DNA of 53,913 bases from Clostridia bacterium (GTDB lineage Bacteria; Bacillota; Clostridia; Lachnospirales; Lachnospiraceae): contig CAJTDE010000031.1 of the NCBI GenBank assembly GCA_910574835.1, forward strand, positions 1 through 53,913, read 5' to 3'. Position numbers and translations under genes: made by a program. The notes beneath the pieces are model-generated. The model saw only the letters and a list, made by a program, of their open reading frames with translations. It had not been told where the DNA came from and searched no databases. Positions 1 through 8,359 of this stretch are shown here, piece by piece; the first letter of the stretch is position 1, and each line of letters begins with the position of its first letter.

Positions 1-423
1 GGATAAAATTGACAAATAGTCCATTATTAGGCTGTGATCAAGGATTGATGATGCCATAATCCACAGGCCAAAAGCACTTGGCAGTTATATTGAAAAGTTA
101 TCCACTTTTCGTGATAAAGTAATGGTAAAACAGAAATTTTATTTTCTCTGTTTTGACCAAAAATCAATATGCACTAAACGGGGTGCTGAATAGTTACATT
201 ATTTTTTTATATTTCAGCGGTGTCTGGAGAACGAAAAAGCAGGAAGCCAAACCTTTTACTATGTGAAGTATTGCTTGCGGGAGGCGAGTGGTGCAATGGG
301 GAGCTGTGCATAAGACATACAAGAACAAAACAGGACAGAGAACTTAACGAAAGTAAAATGGAATATACGATAGCTTTTCAGAAGCGGTATTTAGAAAAAA
401 TGTGTAAGTTATAAAAGCGAAAC
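1..423. other. Non-coding stretch upstream of the oxidoreductase operon
   Basis: This AT-rich stretch holds no gene that I can support. A 64-codon open frame at 220-414 has no recognisable domain and no good ribosome site. It probably contains the end of an upstream intergenic region. Several TTGA-type hexamers are present but none pairs convincingly with a -10 box. Confidence 0.5.
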
Positions 424-429
424 TATAAT
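401..429 (+). promoter_or_regulatory. Possible promoter of the oxidoreductase operon
   Basis: A perfect TATAAT lies at 424-429, with a weak -35 (TGTGTA) 17 bases upstream. It is about 45 bases before the structured leader at 473-584 and would start transcription into it. The -10 match is seen directly; the -35 is poor, so the call is tentative. Confidence 0.35.
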
Positions 430-472
430 GTCCGGCTAAGAAATGTCAAGTGTTTAGAAAAATAATTTCTGC

Positions 473-584
473 CGACAGGTAAAGCCGCAAAGACGCACGA
501 GAGGAACTTTTATGAGTGCTCTTTCGAATAAAGGTTTCTCTCATTACAGGTGCGTCGAAGCGACTTTACCCTTTAGTGCTGTCG
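473..584 (+). ncRNA. Nested-stem leader RNA before the oxidoreductase operon
   Basis: The 112-base segment folds on paper into one long stem in stacked sections: CGACAG with CTGTCG, GGTAAAGCCGC with GCGACTTTACC, GACGCAC with GTGCGTC, GAGAGGAAC with GTTTCTCTC, and AACTTTTAT with ATAAAGGTT. Breaks between the sections are small and mostly A-rich. A second AGCGACTTT at about 588-597 could compete for the same 5' arm, which would suit a switch close to the ribosome site at 601. It lies between a TATAAT and the first gene, so it is probably a 5' leader. I do not recognise it as a known riboswitch class. Confidence 0.5.
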
Positions 585-615
585 TGCAGCGACTTTCAAT
601 AGGAGGTAACATGCT

Positions 616-942
616 ATGAGAATGGAAGAGCATCCGGTATTGGGCAGTTTTGAGAAAGGAGAGGAGGTGACTTTTACCTTGGACGGAAAGGAAATGCAGG
701 GGTATGAGGGAGAGCCTATTGCGGCAGCCCTTCGGGCGGCAGGCGTAATGGTACATCGCCATACACGTAAGAGAGATGAGCCAAGGGGGATTTTCTGTGC
801 GATTGGAAGATGTACGGACTGTGTGATGATTGTAGACGGCAAACCAAATGTGCGTACTTGTATCACGCCGCTGAAGGCAGGAATGCAGGTTCAGACCCAG
901 TATGGAATAAGTGCAAAGGAGTCAGAAGATGAAACGATATGA
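616..942 (+). CDS. (2Fe-2S)-binding subunit, HcnA / opine-oxidase type
   Basis: This 108-residue protein carries one plant-type ferredoxin motif: Cys61, Cys66, Cys69 and Cys82 (C-x4-C-x2-C-x12-C), which binds a 2Fe-2S cluster. This is the small electron-transfer subunit found in hydrogen cyanide synthase HcnA, opine oxidases, sarcosine oxidase alpha N-termini and proline dehydrogenase complexes. An AGGAGG at 601-606 is nine bases from the ATG at 616; a closer ATG at 611 stops after two codons. It overlaps the next gene by 14 bases, so the two are translated together. It probably passes electrons between the flavin subunits encoded downstream in the cytoplasm. The substrate of the complex cannot be read from sequence. 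Confidence 0.85.
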   Translation: MRMEEHPVLGSFEKGEEVTFTLDGKEMQGYEGEPIAAALRAAGVMVHRHTRKRDEPRGIFCAIGRCTDCVMIVDGKPNVRTCITPLKAGMQVQTQYGISAKESEDETI

Positions 943-2518
943 TTTGATTGTAATCGGAGCCGGACCAGCCGGGTTGTCCGCTGCCATTCAGGCGGCAAAA
1001 TACGGAACCGAGGTAGCTGTCTTTGATGAGAATGACAGGCCGGGAGGACAGTTATTTAAACAAATACATAAATTCTTTGGTTCCAAAGAGCATCGCGCGA
1101 AAATCCGGGGCTTTCAGATAGGAAAGGAATTGCTTGCGGAGGCGCAGGAATGTAAGGTTCATGTACATTTGAACGCTACAGTTACAGGCTTGTATGAAAA
1201 TAAAGAGATTCTTGTTCGGGAGGGCGATGTAACAGGGCATTACAAAGGAGATGCGGTGATTGCAGCCACCGGCGCCCGGGAGAATATGATTCCCTTTGAG
1301 GGATGGACCTTACCAGGTGTTCTTGGCGCAGGCGCGGCACAGACTATGATGAATCTGCATGGCGTGCGCCCGGGCAGTAAAGTTCTGATGGTGGGAACAG
1401 GCAATGTGGGGCTGGTGGTGTCCTATCAGCTTATGCAGGCGGGCGTGAAGGTAGAGGCCATTGTGGACGCGGCTCCCCGTGTGGGAGGCTATGGTGTACA
1501 TGCCTCTAAGATTGCACGGGCCGGCGTCCCGTTTTATTTGTCCCATACAGTTGTTAAGGCGGTAGGAACCGATCATGTGGAAAAAGCAGTGATTGCCCGG
1601 GTAGACAATCATTTTCAGCCAATTCCCGGAACGGAAAAAGAGCTGGAGGCAGATACCATCTGTATAGCGGTAGGTCTTTCCCCTATGTCGCAGATTCTGG
1701 CTATGGCAGGATGCGATATGATGGAAAAGGGCGGTACGGTTCCGGTGGTAAATGAATACCTAGAAACAAGCCTGGAAAATATTTTTGCCGCAGGTGATGT
1801 GGCGGGAATTGAGGAAGCCAGCTCTGCGATGATCACGGGGCGCATAGCAGGTACAGCGGCGGCTTTTAAGCTGGGATATTTGGAGGAAAGCGCCTGCAAA
1901 GAAGGGATAGAGCGGCTCAAAGAGTCCTTGCAGCAGCTTCACGAAGGAATGTTTAGCCCGCAGAATCGGGGAAAATGTGATATCAAGGCCACAGATGAGG
2001 GAATTGATATTTCCCGGAGCTTGCTAAGACAGGGATATATTGAGGAGAAAGAGCTTATCCGCTTCCCGGGTGTGCCCGGCAAGAGGATAAAGGGGCTGCA
2101 TCCCGTCATTGAGTGTACCCAGAATATCCCCTGCAATCCCTGTCAGGATGCCTGCAAGTTTGGATGTATAAAGGTGGGAGGCAAGATTACACGTCTGCCG
2201 GAGGTAGACATGGAAGCAATTTGCGCTGGCTGCGGAAAGTGTGTTGTATCCTGTTCGGGCCAGGCTATTTTCCTGATAGACGAGGATTATGAAGAAGCTT
2301 ACGGCACGGTAACTATGGCGTATGAGTTTTTGCCGTATCCGGTACCGGGAATGAAGGGGACTGCATACGGCAGAGACGGAAAAGCTGTGTGTGAAGCGGA
2401 GGTAGTGAGCTGCCGCGTGAATCAGAGTATGGATCATACGGCGCTTTTGACGATTAAGGTGCCTGTGGATATGGTAATGAAGGCAAGGTTTTTCCGGGCA
2501 GAGGAGGAGACAAAATGA
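929..2518 (+). CDS. FAD/NAD(P)-binding oxidoreductase subunit with extra iron-sulfur domain, HcnB type
   Basis: The protein begins with a dinucleotide-binding motif GAGPAG (about residue 10) and has a second one, GTGNVG, near residue 155, the two-Rossmann layout of the pyridine-nucleotide-disulfide oxidoreductase fold. The C-terminal third adds cysteine clusters near residues 396-415 (C-x6-C-x2-C-x3-C-x3-C) and 431-442 (CAGCGKC with a further Cys), consistent with ferredoxin-like 4Fe-4S sites. I chose the ATG at 929 because AAGGAG precedes it and the flavin motif then sits at the usual distance; an ATG at 911 has no such site. By context it is the large subunit of an amino-acid or opine dehydrogenase, working with the 2Fe-2S and BFD-like subunits. 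Electron acceptor and substrate are unknown. Confidence 0.85.
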   Translation: MKRYDLIVIGAGPAGLSAAIQAAKYGTEVAVFDENDRPGGQLFKQIHKFFGSKEHRAKIRGFQIGKELLAEAQECKVHVHLNATVTGLYENKEILVREGDVTGHYKGDAVIAATGARENMIPFEGWTLPGVLGAGAAQTMMNLHGVRPGSKVLMVGTGNVGLVVSYQLMQAGVKVEAIVDAAPRVGGYGVHASKIARAGVPFYLSHTVVKAVGTDHVEKAVIARVDNHFQPIPGTEKELEADTICIAVGLSPMSQILAMAGCDMMEKGGTVPVVNEYLETSLENIFAAGDVAGIEEASSAMITGRIAGTAAAFKLGYLEESACKEGIERLKESLQQLHEGMFSPQNRGKCDIKATDEGIDISRSLLRQGYIEEKELIRFPGVPGKRIKGLHPVIECTQNIPCNPCQDACKFGCIKVGGKITRLPEVDMEAICAGCGKCVVSCSGQAIFLIDEDYEEAYGTVTMAYEFLPYPVPGMKGTAYGRDGKAVCEAEVVSCRVNQSMDHTALLTIKVPVDMVMKARFFRAEEETK

Positions 2519-2844
2519 GTAAGGTTCAGGACAGGAGTATGGATCTGGGGGCATTTGTTCCGGGGCCGGGTGATGATTTGATTGTATGCCGGTGCGAAGA
2601 GATCACGAAAGGAGAAATACGCAGGGCCATTCATGAAGGGATGTTTACCATGACTGAGATACGCCGGTATCTGCGTGCGGGAATGGGCTTATGCCAGGGA
2701 AATACCTGCAGCAGAATCGTAAAAGGAATTTTGGCGGCCGAACTGAAATGCAAGCTGGGAGAACTGGACGACTGCACAGCCAGAGGTCCGGCCCGTCCCA
2801 TTGAAATCGAGGTATTTGGCAGGGAGGTGGAAAGAGATGAGTAA
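2515..2844 (+). CDS. BFD-like (2Fe-2S) protein
   Basis: This 109-residue protein has the bacterioferritin-associated-ferredoxin pattern: Cys25-x-Cys27, then Cys60 and Cys65 (C-x4-C), binding a 2Fe-2S cluster. Free-standing BFD-like domains are regular partners of HcnB and opine-oxidase subunits, where they link the two flavoproteins. Its ATG overlaps the preceding stop by four bases, a sign of translational coupling. It therefore belongs to the same membrane-independent dehydrogenase complex rather than to iron storage; no bacterioferritin gene is nearby. Confidence 0.85.
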   Translation: MSKVQDRSMDLGAFVPGPGDDLIVCRCEEITKGEIRRAIHEGMFTMTEIRRYLRAGMGLCQGNTCSRIVKGILAAELKCKLGELDDCTARGPARPIEIEVFGREVERDE

Positions 2845-3970
2845 TACGGCAGATGTAATTATCATTGGCTCCGGGATTGTGGGAAGCTCTACGGCTTACT
2901 ATCTGGCTCAGAAGGGACTGAAGGTGCTGGTGCTGGAGCGGGATAATATCGGAGACGGAGCCTCCAGCCGAAATGGAGCGGGTGTTCGTCTGTCCAGCCG
3001 TGTATTTCCGGAAAGCGCTTTGGCTGAGGAGGCGATTAAGCATATCTGGCCCACGCTGGGGGAGGAATTGGATGCGGATCTGGAATATACGACGCCGGGA
3101 AGTCTCTGCCTGGCTCAGTCAGAGGCACAGATGAAATCTTTACAGGGTTCCTTAAAGAAGTCCCAAGCCTATGGGGTAGAGGTGCATTTGATAGACGGAG
3201 ATGAGGCGCGCAGGCTCTGTCCCTGCCTGTCAGATAAGGTGAATCAGGCCCTTTGGTGTCCGGAGGATGGGTATGCCAATCCTATGGTTACGACTTTGGC
3301 ATACTATCGAAAAAATCGTCAGATGGGTGTTCGGTATATTACGGGCGAGGATGTGAGATGCATAAAAAAATGGCGTGGAAGAGCTAGACAGGTAATTACG
3401 GCTGAGGGCAATGTATATGAAGCGGATAAGATTGTAGTGGCGGCAGGATTTAATTCCAAACGGATTGCCGAGACAGTTGGCATATGGCTTCCGTTTTTAA
3501 AGCGTGTGGATGAGTGCATTATCACAGAGGCAGTAGCGCCCTTAACAAAGTTCCGCCTTTCCACTGCGGATGGAAATTTTTATGGGAATCAGACAAAGCA
3601 CGGCTCTTTCATTTTCGGAGGAAATACAAACTTGGAGCGTTACGAAAGCACTTACGATCAGAGGCCGCGCAATACCAATAAGCAGTCCCCGGACAAATGC
3701 AGGGCAGTATCCAAGTATATTCCTGCACTGCGGGATGTGAAGGTGATTCGGCAATGGGCCGGGTGGCTGGATTCTACGGTAGATCGCCTTCCGATTATTC
3801 AGGAGATTCCGGAGGTGCAGGGGATGGTTCTATCCTGCGGATACAGCGGACACGGCTTTGCAATCGGACCGGCAGCAGGGAAGGTGACAAGCCAGGTGGT
3901 GCTGGGTGAGGAGCCTGTCGTGGATATTTCATCTTTGTGTTATAATCGTTTTAAGCCCAGCGGGTGCTAG
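2837..3970 (+). CDS. FAD-dependent oxidoreductase of the D-amino-acid-oxidase (DAO) family, HcnC type
   Basis: The 377-residue protein opens with a flavin-binding GSGIVGSS motif (about residues 11-18) and ends with the conserved DAO-family stretch CGYSGHGFAIGPAAGK near residue 338. It is the catalytic amine- or imino-acid-oxidising subunit in HcnABC, proline dehydrogenase and opine oxidase complexes. The ATG at 2837 follows GGAGG and overlaps the BFD gene by eight bases, so four subunits are co-translated. Substrate could be a cyclic imino acid, glycine derivative or opine; the sequence does not decide. The gene is followed by a 110-base gap without a clear terminator. Confidence 0.85.
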   Translation: MSNTADVIIIGSGIVGSSTAYYLAQKGLKVLVLERDNIGDGASSRNGAGVRLSSRVFPESALAEEAIKHIWPTLGEELDADLEYTTPGSLCLAQSEAQMKSLQGSLKKSQAYGVEVHLIDGDEARRLCPCLSDKVNQALWCPEDGYANPMVTTLAYYRKNRQMGVRYITGEDVRCIKKWRGRARQVITAEGNVYEADKIVVAAGFNSKRIAETVGIWLPFLKRVDECIITEAVAPLTKFRLSTADGNFYGNQTKHGSFIFGGNTNLERYESTYDQRPRNTNKQSPDKCRAVSKYIPALRDVKVIRQWAGWLDSTVDRLPIIQEIPEVQGMVLSCGYSGHGFAIGPAAGKVTSQVVLGEEPVVDISSLCYNRFKPSGC

Positions 3971-4081
3971 TGCAGCATTTGTCTTTATTGCTACGGGGAT
4001 TTGACTTATGCAATGCGGTGCAGGGCGCTTTGACTATAAACATGTATTACTGCAAAAAGCGAAAGCGGGGGATGGGATAAG

Positions 4082-4732
4082 ATGGAGATCAAAGGGATCA
4101 TTTTTGATATGGACGGCTTGATGTTTGATACGGAGCGGATTGCTTTGAATGTCTGGAATCAGGTGTGGGAAAGTGAAGGGATCGATCCGGACTGTCCGGA
4201 GCTGGGCGATATGCATGGGATAACGGTGCGGGAGGCAGCCGTGAGATATGAAAAGGCATTTCACGGCACAGTGGATTACTATGAGCTGCGGAAGAAAAAG
4301 CAGGCGCTTATGGAGGAATATATTCATACTTACGGACTTCCTGTGAAAAAGGGTCTTTATGAACTCCTGGCTTATTTAAAGGAACGAAAATACAAGATTG
4401 CCATTGCCACTTCTACGATGGAAAAGGAGGCTGTGCTATACCTTAAGATGGCGCAGGTAACGGAGTATTTTGATGGAAGAGTATTTGGCGACATGGTAGA
4501 GCATGGAAAGCCGGATGCGGAAATTTTTTGCAGAGCGGCAGAGCAATTGAGACTAAAGCCGGAGGAGTGCATGGTTTTGGAGGACAGCAGGAATGGCCTG
4601 CGCGGAGCCTTGGCCGGAGGCTTCCATGCAGTGATGATCCCGGATCAGCAGAAGCCGCAACCGAAGCTTTCAAAGCAATTGACAGCCGTATGTGATTCCT
4701 TGCTGGATGTGCCTTACCTGTTGGAAAAATAG
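4082..4732 (+). CDS. HAD-superfamily phosphatase / beta-phosphoglucomutase-like hydrolase
   Basis: HAD motifs are all visible in the 216 residues: DMDGLMFDTE at 9-18 with nucleophile Asp9 and acid Asp11, a motif-II Ser/Thr in IATSTMEKE near 106, Lys in GKPDAEIF near 142, and acidic motif EDSRNG near 167. An alpha-helical cap of the subfamily-I type follows motif I, as in beta-phosphoglucomutase and small sugar-phosphate phosphatases. The substrate cannot be assigned. It lies in the same direction as the dehydrogenase operon after a 110-base gap and could be transcribed with it. Confidence 0.9.
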   Translation: MEIKGIIFDMDGLMFDTERIALNVWNQVWESEGIDPDCPELGDMHGITVREAAVRYEKAFHGTVDYYELRKKKQALMEEYIHTYGLPVKKGLYELLAYLKERKYKIAIATSTMEKEAVLYLKMAQVTEYFDGRVFGDMVEHGKPDAEIFCRAAEQLRLKPEECMVLEDSRNGLRGALAGGFHAVMIPDQQKPQPKLSKQLTAVCDSLLDVPYLLEK

Positions 4733-4822
4733 AATAGAAGCTAAAGCGCTTTTCGGAGCCGTCCCATATAGAATTTCGGGGAGGCTCCTTTTAAATGCGG
4801 AGTTTCACAATAGAAAAAGCCG

Positions 4823-4850
4823 TTGACATTTATAAGAAAGTTGCTAGAAT
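4823..4850 (+). promoter_or_regulatory. Sigma-A promoter of the MATE gene
   Basis: A consensus TTGACA (4823-4828) is followed after 16 bases by TAGAAT (4845-4850). It lies about 50 bases before the MATE start codon and after an inverted-repeat region that probably ends the HAD gene transcript. Confidence 0.7.
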
Positions 4851-4900
4851 AAAGGGATAAAGTGCGAGACAAGGCTAGATACCAATGAGGAGAGAAAAAT

Positions 4901-6223
4901 ATGTTTACAAAGCAGGATTTGAAGAGACTGATTCTGCCGTTGATTATAGAGCAGATTCTTCTTGCAACTGTGGGAATAGCAGATACGGTGATGATTTCCA
5001 GGGTAGGCGAGGCGGCTGTATCAGGTGTTTCATTGGTGGACAACATCAATGTACTGCTGATTAATATATTTACGGCTTTGGCGACTGGCGGAGCTGTGGT
5101 TGCGGGTCACAGTCTGGGAGAAGGCTCGAAGGAACGGGCATCCGAGGCGGCCGAGCAGCTTATTATTTTTACGGCGTTTCTTTCCGTAGGGATTATGATT
5201 GTACTGCTTGTTGGCTGTCCGTGGATCTTGCGGGGAGTTTTTGGAAAAATTGAAGCAGATGTTATGGCAAATGCAAGGATTTATCTGCTGATTACAGCTT
5301 TTTCTATCCCCTTTATAGCATTGTACAATGCGGGGGCGGCTGTCTTTCGCGCTATGAGCGATTCCAGGACTTCTATGCTTGTGTCTTTGATTATGAACGG
5401 GGTAAATATTGCGGGAAATGCACTTCTGATTTATGGCTGCGGCATGGGCGTGGAAGGTGCGGCGATTCCCACATTGGTTTCCCGGATTCTTGCGGCTGTG
5501 ATTATTCTTATTTTGATTCGAAATCAGGCGTTGGATATCCATTTGCGAAAAGGGCAGAGGCTGGGGGTTCAAAGAAAAGTAATTCGGAAAATATGTTTTA
5601 TCGGTATTCCCAATGGACTGGAGAACAGTCTGTTTCAGCTTGGAAAGATTCTGGTTTTGAGTTTGGTTACTAGCTTTGGAACAAAGGCTTTGGCGGCAAA
5701 TGCAGTGGCAGGAACCATTGCGTTGTTCCAGATTATCCCCGGAATGGCTATTGGTTATGCCATTGTCACGGTGGTATCTCAATGTGTGGGGGCTAAGCGG
5801 TATGATGAGGCCAAATATTATACAAAGTTGCTTTTAAAGTATATGTATGCAGGCATGTGGCTTGTGAACATCATTGTTATTTTTGGCTGTCCCTTTATTG
5901 TGCAGGCTTATCATTTGACGCCGGAAACAGGAGCACTGACGGAAAAGCTTTTGATTTACCATGCTTTTTGCTGTATGACTATTTGGGAATTGTCCTTTGG
6001 GCTTCCCAATACGCTGAGGGCGGCAGGAGATGTGAAGGTTACGCTTGTGGTCAGTATGCTGTCTATGTGGATTTTCCGTGTGGGATTTAGCTTTCTGTTG
6101 GGAAAGAATCTTGGCTGGGGTGTTTTTGGAGTCTGGGTTGCCATGACCATTGACTGGCTGTTTCGGGCAATTCTGTTTTTTATTCGATATCACAGAGGAA
6201 AGTGGCAGGAAATTCGGTTTTAG
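4901..6223 (+). CDS. MATE-family multidrug/organic cation efflux protein
   Basis: The 440-residue protein has about twelve hydrophobic segments in two similar halves, the usual MATE length and layout. Typical features are the N-terminal LILPLIIEQILL segment, the GVSLVDN stretch of the first helices and the central NAAGAAVFRAMSDS-like loop (here YNAGAAVFRAMSDS). MATE transporters export cationic drugs or metabolites across the cytoplasmic membrane using a sodium or proton gradient. Its promoter is at 4823-4850, and the ribosome site AGGAGAG precedes ATG 4901. guaA follows 57 bases downstream and may be read through from it. The exported substrate is unknown. Confidence 0.92.
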   Translation: MFTKQDLKRLILPLIIEQILLATVGIADTVMISRVGEAAVSGVSLVDNINVLLINIFTALATGGAVVAGHSLGEGSKERASEAAEQLIIFTAFLSVGIMIVLLVGCPWILRGVFGKIEADVMANARIYLLITAFSIPFIALYNAGAAVFRAMSDSRTSMLVSLIMNGVNIAGNALLIYGCGMGVEGAAIPTLVSRILAAVIILILIRNQALDIHLRKGQRLGVQRKVIRKICFIGIPNGLENSLFQLGKILVLSLVTSFGTKALAANAVAGTIALFQIIPGMAIGYAIVTVVSQCVGAKRYDEAKYYTKLLLKYMYAGMWLVNIIVIFGCPFIVQAYHLTPETGALTEKLLIYHAFCCMTIWELSFGLPNTLRAAGDVKVTLVVSMLSMWIFRVGFSFLLGKNLGWGVFGVWVAMTIDWLFRAILFFIRYHRGKWQEIRF

Positions 6224-6280
6224 AGAGTGGATTTATCAGGAATGGCTGTAAAATATGAGAGAATACAGGAGGAAGCGGCA

Positions 6281-7822
6281 TTGAATAGAGAGATGATTGT
6301 TGTATTGGATTTTGGCGGGCAGTACAATCAGCTGATTGCCCGGAGAGTCAGAGAGTGCGGTGTGTACTGTGAGGTGCATCCTTATACAATAGCATTAGAT
6401 AAGCTTCAGGAAATGAATCCGAAGGGGATTATCTTCACCGGGGGACCTAACAGTGTCTATGAGGAGACCTCGCCGCATTATCCCAAGGAGATATTTGAAA
6501 TCGGGATTCCGATTCTGGGGATCTGCTATGGGTCTCAGATGATGGCGTATATGCTGGGGGGTGTGGTAAAGACGGCGCCGGTCAGTGAGTACGGCCATAC
6601 AAAGACTTGGGTGGACAAGACATCCGTGTTATTTCGGGATGTGGAGGAAACTACGGCTGTGTGGATGAGCCATACGGATTATATTGAGACGCCGCCGGAG
6701 GGCTTTCGGATTACGGCGCACACGCCGGTGTGTCCGGTGGCGGCTATGGAGTGTTGGGAGAGAAAGCTTTATGCGACGCAGTTTCATCCTGAGGTGATGC
6801 ATACCAGGGATGGGCAGAAGATGCTTCGGGCTTTTGTATACGAGGTGTGCGGCTGCTCCGGGGACTGGCAGATGGGGTCCTTTGTGGAAGAGACGATCCG
6901 GCAGATTCGAAAGAAGGTTGGAAGCGGAAAGGTGCTTTGTGCGCTGTCCGGCGGTGTGGATTCTTCGGTGGCGGCAGTTATGCTTTCTAAAGCAATCGGG
7001 AAGCAGCTGACCTGTGTGTTTGTGGATCACGGCCTCCTTCGGAAAAATGAGGGGGATGAGGTTGAGGCTGTCTTTGGGCCGGAGGGACCCTATGAGCTGA
7101 ACTTTATCCGGGTGAATGTGCAGCAGAGATATTATGAGAAGCTTCGGGGCGTGACGGAGCCGGAGGCAAAGCGGAAGATTATCGGTGAGGAGTTTATCCG
7201 TGTCTTTGAGGAGGAGGCGCGGAAGATTGGGGCTGTGGATTTTCTGGTGCAGGGGACGATTTATCCGGATGTGATTGAGTCCGGGCTTGGGAAGTCGGCG
7301 GTGATTAAGTCTCATCATAATGTGGGCGGTCTGCCGGGGGTTGTGGATTTTAAGGAGATTATTGAGCCGCTGCGGATGCTGTTTAAGGATGAGGTGCGCA
7401 AAGCGGGGCTGGAGCTTGGGATTCCGGAGTATCTTGTGTACCGTCAGCCGTTTCCGGGGCCAGGGCTTGGAGTAAGGATTGTGGGGGAGGTTACGGAGGA
7501 GAAGGTCCGGATTGTGCAGGAGGCGGATGCTATTTATCGGGAAGAGATTGCTAAGGCCGGGTTGGAGCATGGGCTTGGGCAGTATTTTGCAGGGCTTACG
7601 AATATGAGGTCTGTGGGGGTTATGGGGGATTTTCGTACCTATGACTATGCGGTGGCGCTGCGGGCGGTGAATACGAGCGACTTTATGACGGCGGAGTGCG
7701 CGGAGATTCCTTATGAGGTTTTGTTTCGGGTGACGAGCAGGATTATTAATGAGGTGAAGGGTGTGAATCGGGTTATGTATGATTTGACTTCGAAGCCGCC
7801 TGGGACTATAGAGTTCGAGTGA
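6281..7822 (+). CDS. guaA: GMP synthase (glutamine-hydrolysing)
   Basis: GuaA converts XMP to GMP with glutamine and ATP. The N-terminal class-I amidotransferase domain shows the nucleophile in GICYGSQMM and the His-x-Glu of FHPEV. The ATP-pyrophosphatase domain carries the P-loop SGGVDSS, and the C-terminal dimerisation domain ends in KPPGTIEFE, as in the family. The open frame extends to an ATG at 6227, but the protein family begins directly before [18 protein letters not shown] at 6268-6273 is eight bases from the TTG at 6281, so I take the TTG as start (513 residues). The last codons contain the attachment core used by island 2, and all accessory DNA begins just after the stop. Confidence 0.97.
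   Translation: MNREMIVVLDFGGQYNQLIARRVRECGVYCEVHPYTIALDKLQEMNPKGIIFTGGPNSVYEETSPHYPKEIFEIGIPILGICYGSQMMAYMLGGVVKTAPVSEYGHTKTWVDKTSVLFRDVEETTAVWMSHTDYIETPPEGFRITAHTPVCPVAAMECWERKLYATQFHPEVMHTRDGQKMLRAFVYEVCGCSGDWQMGSFVEETIRQIRKKVGSGKVLCALSGGVDSSVAAVMLSKAIGKQLTCVFVDHGLLRKNEGDEVEAVFGPEGPYELNFIRVNVQQRYYEKLRGVTEPEAKRKIIGEEFIRVFEEEARKIGAVDFLVQGTIYPDVIESGLGKSAVIKSHHNVGGLPGVVDFKEIIEPLRMLFKDEVRKAGLELGIPEYLVYRQPFPGPGLGVRIVGEVTEEKVRIVQEADAIYREEIAKAGLEHGLGQYFAGLTNMRSVGVMGDFRTYDYAVALRAVNTSDFMTAECAEIPYEVLFRVTSRIINEVKGVNRVMYDLTSKPPGTIEFE
7811..7822 (+). other. attL core in the last codons of guaA
   Basis: The sequence GAGTTCGAGTGA, encoding Glu-Phe-Glu-stop, recurs as GAGTTCGAGTAG at 52356 and GAGTTCGAATAG at 53411. 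The 3' end of guaA is a known target of tyrosine-recombinase islands, and a tyrosine integrase is encoded at 45666. I infer that this is the chromosomal attachment core. Confidence 0.7.
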
Positions 7823-7828
7823 TGAAAT

Positions 7829-8130
7829 TATCCAGAGGCACACCTGATTATCCTGTGAGGGCAATCTGGGGCAGCCCCAAAAAGAGAATAGAGTAAGTTC
7901 AAATGACCTTGTAGAGAGGAAATGATCCTTTCTATGAGGTCATTTTAAGTTAGAGGGATGGAGAGAGAAAGCCTTGAAAATAAAGGGATTTAAAGGTATC
8001 AGGTGCTGGTACGGTTTGATTCAGAGGGGCATGTTTCCCGTGTATTTTGCTTCTGAATGGTTTTTGGGGAAAATGGGTAGAGGATATGCGAGATTGCCTT
8101 TTGAGGATAATCGGGGTTGCCCCTGAACAG
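7829..8130 (+). repeat. 302-bp direct repeat, left copy
   Basis: Compared by eye line by line, this segment is identical to 44209-44510, offset 36,380 bases. Flanks differ on both sides: guaA end versus the promoter-containing sequence at 44156 on the left, and the GGGGA-repeat array versus island 2 on the right. It contains the guaA terminator hairpin and one TTTTTGGGGA motif that belongs to the array continuing to 8300. Complete identity implies a recent event. Confidence 0.9.
7901..7945 (+). terminator. Hairpin terminator downstream of guaA
   Basis: Two 20-base arms (7901-7920 and 7926-7945) pair along their full length with a few G-U pairs around a five-base loop. The outer AAATGACCT pairs with AGGTCATTT. 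Only a short T-run follows, so termination is likely but not textbook. The copy at 44281-44325 is identical. Confidence 0.6.
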
Positions 8131-8300
8131 GGAGAATTTCCCCAAAACCATTTTTGGGAGCTGATTTTTGGGGATTTGGTTTTGGGAGTGCCCGTAAAAT
8201 GGGGATTCCTGTTTCCCAAAAATGAAAGGCCTGTTTTGCCGTTTTTGGGGATTTTCGTTTTTGGGAACAGGGTGTCTGTTTTTGGGGATTTCCCAAAAAG
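8061..8300. repeat. Array of TTTTTGGGGA motifs before tnsA (candidate TnsB sites)
   Basis: About nine copies of TTTTTGGG(G/A) occur in both orientations: near 8061, 8138 (inverted), 8151, 8165, 8179, 8213 (inverted), 8241, 8257 and 8280 (followed by its own inverse). Tn7-family transposon ends carry several TnsB-binding repeats, with the denser set at the end next to the tns genes and the target gene, which is where this array lies. The mixed orientation is unusual for TnsB sites, so an operator array controlling the tns operon is an alternative. The motif spacing is irregular. Confidence 0.5.
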
Positions 8301-8359
8301 TGGTACAAAAGCTGTATAGCCTGAATACCTGTGATTCCTGACATTGGAGGTGTCTCATA

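Noticed and set aside
220-414. 64-codon open frame at the start of the window
   Set aside because: No domain, no ribosome site, no coding-like composition.
5030-5782. 250-codon open frame antisense to the MATE gene
   Set aside because: Antisense shadow, rich in Asn/Gln/Ser, without ribosome site or domain.
6629-7864. 411-codon open frame antisense to guaA
   Set aside because: It is the shadow of a GC-rich coding strand, has no ribosome site and its product is a low-complexity Pro/His/Arg/Leu sequence.
7854-7880. TGTGAGGGCAAT as the left end of the Tn7-like transposon, 31 bases after the guaA stop
   Set aside because: The start resembles Tn7 ends and the spacing would fit, but no inverted partner was found on the right, only a direct copy inside the second 302-bp repeat.
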